From contig OY741264.1 of assembly GCA_963514095.1 (NCBI GenBank), forward strand, positions 19,721,553 to 19,785,552: DNA of 64,000 bases, given 5' to 3'. The translations under genes and the position numbers were made by a program. The notes beneath the pieces are model-generated. The model saw only the letters and a program-made list of their open reading frames with translations. It was not told where the DNA came from and ran no database searches. Shown here in pieces: positions 1 to 10,713 of this stretch (positions within the stretch are counted from its first letter, which is position 1; each line of letters opens with the position of its first letter). Source of the stretch: Eutrigla gurnardus (taxonomy: Eukaryota > Chordata > Actinopteri > Perciformes > Triglidae).

Positions 1-695
1 AGCAGTACGGCGTTTATATTTGTTTACATAAGTACAGTGCATAGGCTACTTGATTATTGTGACGAAAGCAATAACGAAAGGTACAATAGAAATCCAGGCT
101 GTTGTAAAAAAAAAAGTACTCTGTTAATTGAAACTTTTTATTAATATTTGGTGATTTCTGTACATGCAGAGCTGCAGAGACAGCGCTATACTGTATACTG
201 TCCACTACAAACAGCGGATAACTGGCTTGCTGTCTCCCTCGGGACGACGACGCATGTTGGCCGGCGGAACACCTCTGGAGACGGGCTGCTGCCTCTGAGA
301 CGACCCGCTCCTTCCGGAGCTTCACTTCTCCGAAAACATCGAGGCAAATTACTAAACAGCCGTCATTTGGGTAAACTAACCGCACATTGGGGATCTAAAC
401 GGTTACTTTCTCGCATAAAAAAATATTAAAATGTAATAAAGTTACATAATAACAGCGCTACAGCGGGAAATAAAACAGCTTTGCGCCTGTTTTACAACTG
501 CCGCTGCTGGTCGCCACGAAATGCATTGTGGGAAACTTGCATACTGCGGTGTGAACGGCGTCGGTCTGCTGAAGTAGCATACTGAATCCCACATTCAGTA
601 CGCAGTATACAGTATATACTAACGCAGTATGTAGTAGGCAGTACGGTAGTGGGCAGTACGGTAGTATGCGGTTTCGGATACAGCAACAGCCTGTA
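1..695. mobile_element. Right end of an unclassified non-autonomous DNA transposon
   Basis: The last ~110 bases repeat the phrase GTAGTAGGCAGTACGGTAGT and finish near 695 with a TGCGGTTTCGGATACAGC-like end. The same phrase family recurs at 4438-4605 (inverted) and 47140-47370. I see no transposase; the short reading frames here have no recognisable content. The left end lies outside the window. The superfamily is not settled; a Harbinger- or hAT-type MITE is most likely. Confidence 0.4.
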
Positions 696-1443
696 GCGAC
701 TATCACGGAGAAACAGGAAATGACGCAAAGCGCTTACCGTCAGAGAAGTCTCGCGAGATGATAAGCCTCGCTACCTTTAGCGAGAGTTTCGTTCCATCAA
801 CCTGACTTGAGACACTCTCCGCTAAGTAACCATGGGAATTTATCCGACCAAACTAGCCTGCCCCGGGGCAGGCTAACCATCAGGCTTACTTTAGCGGGGG
901 TTTCAGAGAAGTCCGTCTGTCGGAAACAACTGTACCAGCAGAAGGTTCCGCCAAGCCTAGTCCTCGTGATTTCGTCACGTGAAAGACCAAAAATGACCAA
1001 AATTACATATATGAAGTACAAACAGACTATATTTTCATCAAGCGTCTAAAAATACATGCTTGCAATTAAAAAAATATGAATAAATCGTTTATTTTGTTTA
1101 AGACCGACTGGCCATATGATTATTTAAAGCCCCCGGTTGGGTGAGTGGTGATGCACCTGCCCTCGAATGTGGGCATCGCAGGTTCATGTGTGTTTTTGTT
1201 TTTTGTTTTTTTGCCTGTCTTTAGATCAGAGAATTAGACCAACATTTTACCTTAACTATAAACCTTACCTATAAATATGTCATACAATTTCCCGAGAACC
1301 CAAATATAACTTGCAAAAACATGATAGGCATAAAGATATTATTAATAGCATGTTATAGATCCCAATGACAAAGGCATTGCTGCATGCAATTTTCAGCCAC
1401 ATAAATTCCTTTCAGGTGAGTTTCTTAATAGATTCATTGAATC

Positions 1444-1452
<9 letters not shown>

Positions 1453-1508
<56 letters not shown>
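1453..1508. repeat. (GA)n microsatellite
   Basis: About 28 uninterrupted GA units sit inside Harbinger copy A. The matching place in copy B (about 37780-37798) has only a few interrupted units, so the tract expanded in this copy or shrank in the other. Confidence 0.95.
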
Positions 1509-1510
<2 letters not shown>

Positions 1511-1593
1511 TTCCGGCCAAAGAAAGTAGTTTCAAAAAGCTCCATAGTCGGGGATCGAACCGTGGCCTGCCGCGTGCAAAGCCGGTGCGTTAC

Positions 1594-1809
1594 CTAAATC
1601 ACTGTCAGTGTTATATTAGAACATGTTATTCTTAACGCTACTTCCGTATTTAATCGCTCGGTAATTCTTGCCCAAGCAGCCTCGCGATCTTTATTTATCA
1701 CTACAGTATTCCCTTTTTTGGTTATGATGGGTTTGTACTCCTCATACAGTTCCATCAATAATTTTTGCTCTGGTCTTTTCTGCCATTTTCTCGATGATTC
1801 GACATTCAC
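1594..1809 (-). pseudogene. Myb/SANT-like DNA-binding protein relic of Harbinger copy A
   Basis: A 71-residue open stretch reads KWQKRPEQKLLMELYEEYKP and later AAWARITERLN. This layout (a basic start, an EEY segment, then a W-x-x-I-x-x-x-x-N helix) is typical of the Myb/SANT-like protein that PIF/Harbinger transposons encode beside their transposase to bind the termini. Only the amino-terminal part remains. The equivalent stretch of copy B, about 37930-38120 on minus, has the same content with a few substitutions. No partner transposase is left in either copy, so both would depend on another element. Confidence 0.55.
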
Positions 1810-1884
1810 GATTCTGGTCTGGCTTCATATCCCGTGAACGGCGTAACACACGACAACGTTAACCTGGCTTGAATTACCCCTCTG

Positions 1885-3330
1885 GATTTTTTTTACATCT
1901 GCTTGCCATGTTTTCATTTAGAGCGAATCTGAGTTGTGGGATTTCAACGGAGAACAAAAAAGTGGAGTATGGACACAGTTGAAGGGTCAGGCGGATCTGT
2001 TTGGTCAGCTAACATTACTTGGACTTCACTACATAACTGTTCTGCTGTATCAGGTAAGTATACATTTCCCTTCCCTTTGTAAAATCATAACCTAACGCAG
2101 TGTTTGTGTTCATTCCCTTAATTTACAGTGATGGTCTTGTCAAACTGTATCATATAGTCGTAGGTGATTAACGTTATTTTAGCACATTTAGGTCATTTCG
2201 GTCAGCACCGAAATGTGTTTCTGAAAACATTTTATGCGAGAAATAAGCTATGCAGTTGCTGAACGGTCAGTTTCAAAGATTTTCGACAGCTTGCGGGAGG
2301 CGGCGCCCCGTCTCTCAAAACTCGCTGCGACGCGAAGCCATTGCACGGCAAACAAACAAAATAGTGTAGTGCTGTGTCCATTTATTCAACTCAAGCATTA
2401 ATTCAAGAACAGCAATAAGATTTGTGGCATTCAGATAGCACCATACAGCTTCACTTCTACTTGAAACAGAAGCACTGATGTCAACCTGAACACTGAAGTA
2501 AACATTCATACTGGGAGTGGTACAGCAGCCAGGGAGCTACCTCTCCTAGCATGAATGTTTACTCCAGTGTTACTGTTGACTTCAGTGCTGACGTTTCCAG
2601 TAGAAGTGAATATCGCTGCTTCCTGCTCGCTCCCGTTCGCGTCGTCACTTCTTGTCCGCGTATCTTTTGGGAAAAAATACGTATATCCATACCGAACACC
2701 ACAGCTAACTAGCGACTAGAGCAACTGCGACCATGAACGTCAAGTACTAACAGCGTCCCTCTCATGAGTCTGACTCAATGACCCGCCTCCCCAGCCCCTG
2801 TAATTGGCCAGCACGTTTGTTCGTTGATTCGATTGGTTGAATTGTATCGACAAACCGAGATAGGAATATTAGAGGGTTGGCCACTCCGAGGTAAAAAACA
2901 AAACCCAAATAAAATAAACAGTTTCCAGCCCAGGGCAGGCACGGCCATATCTATGGGCAAAAAAAACTGACTCTGGATCAAGTAATAATAATAGAAAAAT
3001 AAATAAAATCTTTTTTATAGTAAGGACTTTTCAGTGGATCTTACTTTGTCCTTTTCCCCTTCCCCCTCCCCCAGGTGCACCAGAGATCCAGCCTATTACT
3101 GGCAATTTGGAGGAGGATTCTTCTTGATCTGCTCTCTCACCTCTGGTACAGATTAATTGACCTTTTGTGGTATGTTTTGATTTTATTTGATAATACACTG
3201 TACATTTAAGGTTAAATTAAGAGGGCTGAATAGGCTAAATTAAGAATGTAATGCGTGTGCACAAATACTACAAATATTATTGGAACTACAGAGCCCCCAG
3301 GGACAGGAGAACATGGTGGAAAACAATATA
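1885..3330. other. Stretch with no recognisable gene
   Basis: Apart from the hairpin at 2450-2610 I see no feature I can name. An open stretch from ATG 1970 ends at a GTAAGT-type donor near 2054 and could be a short exon, but nothing around it supports a gene. Confidence 0.4.
2450..2610. repeat. Imperfect inverted repeat, 59-bp arms
   Basis: Arm 2450-2508 pairs with arm 2552-2610, about 85% matched by eye, around a 43-base loop. Both arms read out a similar peptide from the loop side, starting MNVY and continuing SV-V-S-VSSRSE. This is more likely a by-product of an inverted duplication than a gene. It may be the core of a small foldback element, but no target duplication was found. Confidence 0.75.
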
Positions 3331-3334
3331 AAAC

Positions 3335-3410
3335 TGAATTTACATTTACATTTAGGTCATTTAGCAGACGCTTTTGTCCAAAGCGACTTACAATAAGTAC
3401 ATTTGTCAAA
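3335..3410. repeat. Abundant teleost interspersed repeat fragment
   Basis: The segment contains TTTAGCAGACGCTTTTGTCC and AAAGCGACTTACAATAAGTA. I recognise this phrase from many fish genomic and transcript sequences. I cannot assign it to a named family with certainty. Confidence 0.5.
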
Positions 3411-3984
3411 AGAAGGAAACAAGGAAACCACAACGAATCATTGCCGATAAAGTAAGAGCTAAATATAGAACAAGTGTTAGGTCCTCATCTGAGTAAACTA
3501 GTACTTCAAGAGCAACAGTGCTACGATCAGAGTGCTATAGGTAATTGGATTGGAAAATACGAGCTAAAAAACAACTGACAACAACCCCCTCAGCCCAGCA
3601 CCTCTCCACCTGTTTCAAAAGTGAAACGCCATCACCTCATCATGATAGTACAGCTAACAGACAAGATAGACACATGGAGAAATTACATTTTTAGTTTTTC
3701 AATTCTTCCTTTGGGGTTTCTGAAGAACTGTTTGTGAATAATTGGTTGATATTGTAAATTTACAACTCAATACATTAAATAAAGGGGTTTTAGAATCAAT
3801 ATTGGTGTGTATTTTATTTATAATTAAGTTTCGCAACCTACTTTAATTGAAACAGTGCAAACCTTTAGATGTATCGATTTTGAATTTCCTAAGTATGTTT
3901 TGAGTTGAGGATATTTCACAATAATCTTTGAGCAGCAGAATGAAAATGTTACTTAATCTGAATTAGATGTATTATTATAGATAT

Positions 3985-4440
3985 TTTACTTTAATTTTAG
4001 GGTTTTTGTTTGGCAGCCGTAGCTGCCAGTAGTTTGACTGTTTTTTAAGGTGTTTTTTAACTGTTATTAAAGGTGTTTGATTGTAATAATTTAGGAAAAA
4101 TCTGTAGAATAATGTTATTTTTCTACAGAACCTTTAGCACTGTCACTTTATTAAAGGTGTTTGATTGTAAAAAGATTAAGAAATATTTGTAGAATAACTG
4201 TATTTTTCTGCAGAACTTTTAGCATTGTCACTTTATTAAAGGTGTTTGATCATTAAAAAATAGAAAAAAATCTGTAAAATAACGGTATTTTCCTGCAGAA
4301 CATTTAATGAGATTTTCTGTAATAATAATGTTTTTGCACTTTCTTTGAATAACGGTATTTTACTTTAATTTTACGGTTTTTGGTTGGCAGCCGTAGCTGC
4401 CAGTCATTGACCGTTTTTTTACGTTTTTTTATCTTACAGT
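3985..4440. repeat. ~84-bp minisatellite (3 units) flanked by a 65-bp direct repeat
   Basis: Three units begin with ATTAAAGGTGTTTGAT at 4066, 4150 and 4235, so the period is 84-85 bases. The array is bracketed by near-identical copies of a segment containing GGCAGCCGTAGCTGCCAGT at about 3985-4050 and 4359-4425. The second bracket ends ATCTTACAGTG, which looks like the terminus of a DNA transposon. The array is probably the interior of a non-autonomous element. Confidence 0.7.
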
Positions 4441-4605
4441 GTAACGTACTGCCTACTCAGCATGTATGTACTTTCATCCTGCCTACTAAAACAACGTTTC
4501 AGTATGCAGCTACCCTCAGACTGGTTTTTTTTTGGACATCTCGTCCTCAACTTCTCTCACGTAACTGAATCGATTACATTTGCGGTCCGAGCTCCCCTTT
4601 AGTGG
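4438..4605 (-). mobile_element. Fragment of the GTAGGCAGTA-type DNA element (inverted copy)
   Basis: It is the reverse complement of about 47140-47370, sharing GTACTGCCTACT and CACGTAACTGAATCGATTAC. A SINE follows at once and separates this fragment from other related sequence. Confidence 0.55.
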
Positions 4606-4611
4606 ACATTT

Positions 4612-4983
4612 TCCATCCATCCATTGTCTACCGCTTATCCTGTATTAAGGGGGGGCTGGAGCTGATCCCAGCTGTCATTGGGTGAAGGCAGGGTACACCC
4701 TGGACAGGTCGCCAGTCCATCGCAGGGCCAACATGTAGAGACAGACAACCATTCACGCTCACACTCAAACCTACGGGCAATTTAGAGTCATCAATTAACC
4801 TATCCCCATCCTGCATGTCTTTGGACTGTGGGAGGAAGCCGGAGAACCCGGAGAGAACCCACGGTTACATGGGGAGAACATGCAAACTCCACACAGAAGG
4901 ACCCAAACCCGTCCCGGGAATCGAACCCGGAACCCTCTTGCTGTGATGCGACAGTGCTACCCACTACACCACCGTGCAGCCCT
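4612..4983 (-). mobile_element. tRNA-derived SINE, near full length
   Basis: Read on the minus strand it opens with a tRNA-like head: A-box-like GGTGTAGTGGGTAGCAC and B-box GGGTTCGATTCCCGG, near 4910-4983. It continues through the common fish phrase GGAGTTTGCATGTTCTCC and ends in a (ATGG)n tail at 4612-4624. The flanks TGGACATT and TGGAAATT are a plausible decayed target duplication. The head would have been transcribed by RNA polymerase III. A 110-base piece of the same family lies at 8539-8648 and a decayed one at 34049-34248. Confidence 0.85.
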
Positions 4984-5433
4984 GGAAATTATTTACCCCC
5001 CCCCCAGACTTTCCTGTTAGGGTGGACTGTGCAAGGCCCTCCTTTGTGAATACCAGGACAGCCAGCTCCTGGGCAAAAATGGTCATGCGGGAGCTATTCA
5101 GCCGCAGGAAGGGCCTCTTTGTAACTGTCACTGTGCTGCCTGCCAAGGGGCATAGGAGAGAAAAAGAGGATAAATTGGACAGATTATTTCTCCCTACTTA
5201 TGAGGAATGAACAGACATTATCCAAAGATTAAACAATTAAATCTTTACAATCTTTACAAACACTGCTCGTATATAAAGACCACTAGGGAGTGGTGTTGAC
5301 AGCAAGATAAATCATATGACTGATTTGTGAAATATAACCTATTAAATCACAGCACTTTATTGCTGAACCAATTACCAACAAGATGATGCTGCCAAAGACA
5401 AAAGGTCCATAGTGCAAATATAGAATTCTTTAT

Positions 5434-6279
5434 TAGAGTTGAGCCGGATACTCGGCTGAAACGAGTATCCGGTACGGATAAAGCACTTTTGCCGAGTACG
5501 AGTATTATACGAGTAATACGAGTCAATATCTGTGCTCGGATTAAATAAAAATCCTCATTGGGTAGCTGACTGTGTCTGCGTCCTGTGATATGCTACAGCC
5601 CCTCCCCTACACACTCGCAGATGTGTTGTTGTGTCCGCTCTGATCACTCACACACAGAACAGCTCTCTGTCTCTCCCTCAGTCACTCAGGTTCGCGGGTC
5701 GTTTTCCGTTAATGTTTAGGGTTTCTTTCTTCAGCTTCAGGTTTGTTATTACTTAGGTTGGTACTTACTTATGAACTAGTAGAGTTCTGGTACTTCGTTC
5801 AGACGTGGTGCCGACTCGCGTTGCCTGTCGGAGATTTTTCTTTTTCTTTTTTTAACCGTCATCTGGCTGCCTGGCTCTAACACTTTCTTGCTGTATTTCG
5901 TGAAAAAATAAAGCTGGTAGTGGTATAAATATTGGAAATCAAGCTACACACACACACACACTCTCACTCTCTCTCTCTCCCCCTCTCCCTCCCCCTCTCC
6001 CTCTCCCTCTCCCTGCCGGTCGTCGGAGTTTGCTGTCCTGTAAATAGTTTTCTAATCAGCAATAAATAACAATTTCTGATCAGCCCATATCAATTGCATG
6101 CTTAAAATAACATACCAGTTAAAACCTCGCTCATTTCAAGACAACCAGACCCACTTCCGGGTTAAATCCCGCCCACTTCCGGGTTAGGCCCCGCCCATTT
6201 CCGGGTACAGATACAGATACAGATAATTCATATGGTTAACAGATACAGATACAGATAATGCTGTACTCGCTCATCCCTA
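5434..6279. mobile_element. Non-autonomous hAT element with perfect 8-bp TSD
   Basis: The 8-bp duplication TTCTTTAT occurs at 5426-5433 and 6280-6287. The ends TAGAGTTGAGCCGG and (inverted) TAGGGATGAGCGAGTAC are imperfect TIRs. The interior is rich in GAGTA and GATACA units and contains a CA/CT microsatellite around 5947-6015. It has no coding sequence. The 8-bp TSD is diagnostic of hAT transposition. Confidence 0.85.
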
Positions 6280-6349
6280 TTCTTTATGAATGGACTGTCA
6301 AGTAATGAACATATACAATACAATTCATCCCTCAATTATATCAGGAAAA

Positions 6350-7290
6350 GAAGAGGTGCGCGCACATCACAGGAGTGCAGGTGCTGGACCAAAAAAAGTA
6401 ACTAAGAAGAAATAATAAAGGTCCGCACACTGATTAAAGCTCCCAAACATGGATTTATTTAACACGACGTTTCTGACATGTTGTCCTTCATCAAAAGTGC
6501 AATGCAGAACAGGTGTAGGGGGTGGGGTATATGTACCTGGGAATGGGGGAAGGGGTGTGTCACTCATGAGTAAAGAATATATACAAAATGTACACAAGGG
6601 GGCCATAGTGACCCAAACAGAACAACCAATCAATATTGGCTGTAGCATTAAAGAACAGGAGAAATTACATTAAGGCCTGCTAGAGGCTCATATAGCAATG
6701 TTGATGTGAAATGGTCTAATACAACTCCATAAATATCATTTTATAAATATCACATTGTAAACTTGGGAAGTTAGAATAGCCTACACAAATGTTCAGTATT
6801 TCATAAGTAATGAGGAAACATGTGAGCTTGGAGAGAATACAACAATGAAAATACAAATATGAAACAAGTGATAAGTTAAGATAAAAATGTCTTCATAAAT
6901 ACATCAGCCTACTGAAATGGTAATTTAGACCAGCTGAAGACATGGTGTTCAGAGTGTGAATATAGTAAGTCTCACGTTGTAATAGTAAACGTTTATGGTC
7001 ACCACCTCTTGGGGGCTTGTTAACTTTTTCTATCCCTGTGTACTGGAGGTAACAAAGGTTGTGGCCGGCCTTTTTGAAGTGCACCGCCACGGGGTTGCGT
7101 TCGTCCCCGCATCTGATATTGCTTCTATGTTCACTGATCCTGGTGCGTAAAGGTCTGGAGGTGCAACCTACGTAAGCAAGACCACAGGGACACCTGATTA
7201 AGTAAATAACATAGGGAGTGTTGCAAGTGATGACGCCACGTATCTTGAGTGTCTTACCACTATTTGGATGTTTGTATGTTTTGCTTTTGG
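6350..7290 (-). mobile_element. Penelope-like element, 3' part
   Basis: The minus strand carries the GIY-YIG endonuclease end of a Penelope-like retroelement. Downstream of it (6440-6500 on plus) is a phrase of the kind found at Penelope termini (ACGACGTTTCTGACATGTTGTCCTTCATC). The reverse-transcriptase part of this copy is missing. Confidence 0.7.
6893..7272 (-). pseudogene. GIY-YIG endonuclease of a Penelope-like element (partial)
   Basis: Reading the minus strand from about 7272, the frame stays open and contains TPYVIYLIRCPCGLAYVG, followed by TSRPLRTRISEH. This is the core of a GIY-YIG nuclease: the first YVIYL is the GIY position and LAYVG is the YIG position, followed by the catalytic-type arginines. 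In Penelope-like elements this domain lies carboxy-terminal to the reverse transcriptase and nicks the target DNA for priming. It continues to LNYHFSRLMYL near 6893. No reverse transcriptase precedes it, so the copy is truncated. A separate Penelope reverse-transcriptase relic lies on plus at 20960-21475. Confidence 0.8.
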
Positions 7291-7499
7291 TTTTTTAACT
7301 TTCACTTAAAGTATATTTTAGTATAATATATGTCTATAAAGTGTAATATAGTATAATTATTTTAAAGTGTGTTAAAAGTGTTGGCATGAAAGCGTGATGC
7401 TAGTATACTTTCTATATATACAAAAAGTATAATTTGTGTAAGTACATTTTCAACATACTATCGGAAATATAAATATACTTGAAATACAATAAAGTACAT

Positions 7500-8240
7500 T
7501 TTTTCGCTTGGGTGTGAATAATTTATTCGTCAAATAATCCATGTTATATATACAGGTTGCAATAAGTGTACCATGAGAAATATAAGTACTGTTTATCATC
7601 AAATGAATAGGAAAACGTTCCGAATAAATGTAATATCTTGTGTTTTCTGTTACAGGTTGGTGCCAGAGGGCCGTACTGCAGGTGAAACCTCATGTTCCCC
7701 CACTGGGCCTCTTTGGGTAACGAGATTTAAGGAAGGACTTAGATGGCATAGATGGGTTCCATGTCCATAGTTCCAAGGAGAACCGTGTCCACTAGGGGAG
7801 CATAGATGGGTTCCATGTCCATAGTTCCAAGAAGAACCTCGTCCACTACTTAGCGGAGCATAGATGGGTTCCATGTCCATAGTTCCATGGAAAACCTCGT
7901 CCACTGCTTACTAGCGGAGCATAGATGGGTTCCATGTCCATAGTTCCGAGGAGAACCTCGTCCACTGCTTACTAGGGGAGCATACATGAGTTCCATGTCC
8001 ATAGTTCCATGGTGGTGTTTGGGATGACAGCGACAAAGCCGAGCCACTCCAGCAGTCACTCCAGCAGTCCTGGGACATCCTTAGAGGCTCGCAGCTGCAG
8101 TGTCTAATCCAAATGTCCGGATCCCTGTACTGCAGGAACATTATTATTATTGAGGTTTTATTTTTGTTCGTCAGTGGTGGAGTTTATAAGTAATACCACA
8201 CGGTATAAGCTCTTGCAGTCAAATGTTTCCTGTTAAATGT
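7500..8240 (+). mobile_element. Unassigned repeat element, copy 1 (inverted partner at 46100-46640)
   Basis: This stretch and the reverse complement of 46100-46640 match over most of their length, for example GTTTATCATCAAATGAATAGGAAA and the segment before 8240. Copy 1 contains a minisatellite where copy 2 has a single unit. Next to copy 2 is a Myb/SANT-like exon (45843-46031), so the family may be Harbinger-like. No borders are established here. Confidence 0.55.
7747..8010. repeat. Five-unit 54-61-bp minisatellite
   Basis: Units begin CATAGATGGGTTCCATGTCC at 7747, 7801, 7859, 7920 and 7981 (the last one diverged). Spacing is 54, 58, 61 and 61 bases. The related copy at 46300-46400 has one unit in the opposite orientation. 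Overlapping minus-strand reading frames with NYGHGTH peptides are by-products of this array. Confidence 0.9.
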
Positions 8241-8246
8241 TTATGA

Positions 8247-8930
8247 TATGGTTTGGAAGGAGGGGCTAATTATTAACTTCAATAATATAGGAATAGTAGG
8301 TAGAACATATAATTGGATTAAATATTTTGTATTTGATAGAATTATACAAGTTAGAATTCGAACAGCCTTATTAAGAAAATATAAAATAGAGAATGGTACT
8401 CCACAGGGCAGTATAATTAGTCCAATACTCTTTTCAATAATGATAAATGATAAATTCTCTTGTTCAGGATAACATTGGACGGTCATTATTCGCTGATGAT
8501 GGGGCACTGTGGAAAAGGGGAAGAAATAGTAATCATATCCATCCATCCATCCATTTTCTACCGCTTATCCTGTATTTAGGGTCACGGGGGGGCTGGAGCC
8601 GATCCCAGCTGTCATTGGGCGAAGGCAGGGTTCACCCTGGACAGGTCGTAGTAATCATATTATAGGGAAAATACAAGAGGCAATTAATATGGTTGAAAAG
8701 TGGTCATATTCATGGGGATTCAAGTTTTCAGTTGAAAAAACAAAAACAGTCATTTTCACCAGAAAAAGACGTGTTAATGCACAGATAAAGATGTATGGAC
8801 AAAGTATAGAACAAGTGAAAATCTTTCAGTTTTTAGGTATGTGGTTTGATGCAAAGTTAACATGGAATGAACACATTGATAAGATAAGTACACTCTTAGA
8901 AATAAAAGTGCTAAGTAGAACCATATAAGG
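8247..8930 (+). pseudogene. Non-LTR retrotransposon reverse-transcriptase fragment
   Basis: The plus strand shows reverse-transcriptase motifs in order. NGTPQGSIISPILFSIM is the GxPQG motif near 8390-8440. LFADDGALWKRGRN, with the catalytic ADD, is near 8490-8530. WGFKFSVEKTKTVIF and QFLGMWFDAKLTWNEHI lie at 8715-8880. The family looks jockey/I/CR1-like. There is a frameshift between the first two motifs near 8450, and a SINE interrupts the gene just after the ADD motif. Upstream endonuclease and downstream parts are absent. A zinc-finger carboxy end that may belong to the same family lies at 22455-22548. Confidence 0.8.
8539..8648 (-). mobile_element. 5'-truncated SINE insertion with 12-bp TSD
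   Basis: This is the last ~110 bases of the SINE family seen at 4612-4983, in the same orientation. It is flanked by the perfect duplication TAGTAATCATAT at 8527-8538 and 8649-8660. It split the reverse-transcriptase relic after the ADD motif. The missing 5' end and long TSD are what LINE-driven target-primed insertion leaves. Confidence 0.9.
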
Positions 8931-9660
8931 TTCTTCGGCTTGTCCTCCTAGGAGAACCCTTTTTGGCTCCAGGTACAACCTTTTTTTTTTTTTTTTAACC
9001 TTTATTTAACCAGGAAAAAGACTCATTGAGATTAGAAATCTCGTTTACCTAGCCAAGACAGGCAGCAGCATTATCATACATACACACAAATACAACACAA
9101 ACATTGAAGACACATCCAAAAACAGCAACATTTGAAGGTCAGCTACAGTAATAAAAAAGCCTCAGGCAAAACAATTACAACCAGATGTTTCTGCCTCCAG
9201 GTCATCCAATTTCACCTTAAAAGAGTTCAACGAGACCAATTCATTGTGCTTCAAAGTTTTTTGTAACATTTTCCAGGCAGAAGGAGCAGCAAATCTAAAA
9301 GCTTTCTTTCCCAGTTCAGTTTTGACTTTAGGGACAGACAGCAAGAACAAATCCTGAGACCGAAGTCCCAGCATTACTTCGGTTAATGTAGGACAAAAGG
9401 TAAGAAAAGGTCTCAGTCTGCGTATTGATAAGGAGGACCATCCAACCAGCTCATACAGCGTACAGTGATGAGTCAGTGCTTTAAAACCAGTGATGAACCT
9501 CAGAGCTCCATGATACACAGTATTAAGAGCATGTAAGCTTTGAGATGAGGCATGCATAACATCGCTGTAGTCCAGAACAGACATAAAAGTAGCAGCAACC
9601 AGTCTCTTTTTTGAGTTAAAAGAAAGGCATGATTTAATCCTAAAATAAAAACTCCAGACT

Positions 9661-10713
9661 CCGGCTGAGGTTTGAATATAATTATCAATAACTTAACCTA
9701 TGCCTCACAACTTAAATTAATCTTTTCATCCGCAGCCTAAAAGCTTATGCCTGCTAATTAATCAAGACTATTCTTTACATTTAGGTCAAGAAAAAGTGGT
9801 CCGATTTAAAGCTGGCCACCAAAAAGCGCGTTGCTGCACTGAAGCGCAGCATCAGGCAGACTGGAGGTGGCCAACCAGACTCCAGCCTGATCCTGACGGG
9901 GACCGAGGAGAAAATTGCCTCATTGATAGAGTCCATCTCTGGCATAAGTGGTGGAGGAGACACAGACGCACTCGCTTCAGAGCCAGAGCAAAATGGTAAC
10001 CAACAACCCCCTTTTGCTTGCATTGTAAAAATCAAACTGACTGTACACAATTTCTTACAAATAATTAGGCTTACACATGTTACATGGGTGACATTTTTAT
10101 TGTATTAAATGCTTCAGAGCCAGGCACCAGCATGATGTCGGCCAGGTCTCCTCCCTAGAGCGGTCCCACTGCTGCCGAGAGTGAGCGCGTGCCCTCTGCC
10201 CCCCGTGCTGCGCCCAGACCAAACATCATCACTGCAGAGGTTATGGAGAGACAGGGGGAGATATGCAGTCTATTGACAGCAGTTGTCGGCGCACTTGGGG
10301 CAATAAATGACACCCTAAAAGAAATAAATGAAACTATAAAAAAGCCATAATAAAATGTTCAAATGACTATACGTTGTCCGTTTAGTATGCCTTTAGCCAA
10401 TTTTACCAACAATACTTCACATTACTGATTAAATACTGCAGAGCATTTGCACGAGTTTAAGGTATACTTTACGTTTTAAAAGCGCTGAATGAGGTCCTGT
10501 CTCCTCCGTATAGCCCCCAGTGGAGGCTGTGCTGGCCATGGGCATTGGCGCGTCTGGCTGCACCGCAAATCCACAGACTCAGATTTGAGTACACAAGCTC
10601 AGACCTGACGTGAGATCTGATCGCTCACGTCCAAATTGATAAATGCCGAAGTTTGCGTAGAAATGGTCGTACGGATGTTTTTCTGTCGTATGTTCGTTTG
10701 ATAAATGAGGGCC
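9661..10713 (+). mobile_element. PIF/Harbinger fragment inside the LINE
   Basis: The right border is clear at about 10713, where the element ends GATAAATGAGGGCC, a common fish Harbinger terminus, and the LINE frame resumes. The left border lies between about 9661 and 9780 and I see no matching left TIR. The insertion coincides with loss of ~150 codons of the LINE, so it is not a clean insertion. Confidence 0.65.
9785..10350 (+). pseudogene. Myb/SANT-like Harbinger protein, last two exons
   Basis: Exon 9785-9995 follows TTTAG and reads KKKWSDLKLATKKRVAALK, then GGGQPDSSLILTGTEEKI, ending at a GTAACC donor. The second exon starts near 10118 and ends with AINDTLKEINETIKKP and a TAA near 10350. 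This matches the Myb/SANT (NAIF1-like) protein of Harbinger elements, whose amino half is a DNA-binding trihelix and whose end is a coiled segment. A TAG early in the second exon (near 10156) would stop translation. Confidence 0.7.

Larger units (their letters stand above)
760..1881 (+). mobile_element. Non-autonomous PIF/Harbinger element, 5'-truncated copy (copy A)
   Basis: This is nearly the same sequence as the complete copy at 36912-38315 (copy B), beginning at the shared GATAAGCCTCGCTACC. Copy A lacks the first ~50 bases and the left TIR. Its 3' end is shortened: it jumps from GGCTTGAAT to TACCCCT and is followed by CTG, a CWG-type target site as used by some Harbinger families. The interior holds two tRNA-like segments with B-box-like sequences (near 1187 on plus, near 1555 on minus), a GA microsatellite and a Myb/SANT relic. 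Copy A is 5'-truncated and internally deleted. Confidence 0.75.

Noticed and set aside
1545..1600. A genuine tRNA gene on minus
   Set aside because: Only B-box and weak A-box likeness; acceptor stems do not pair and the sequence is a repeat also found at 37830-37905.
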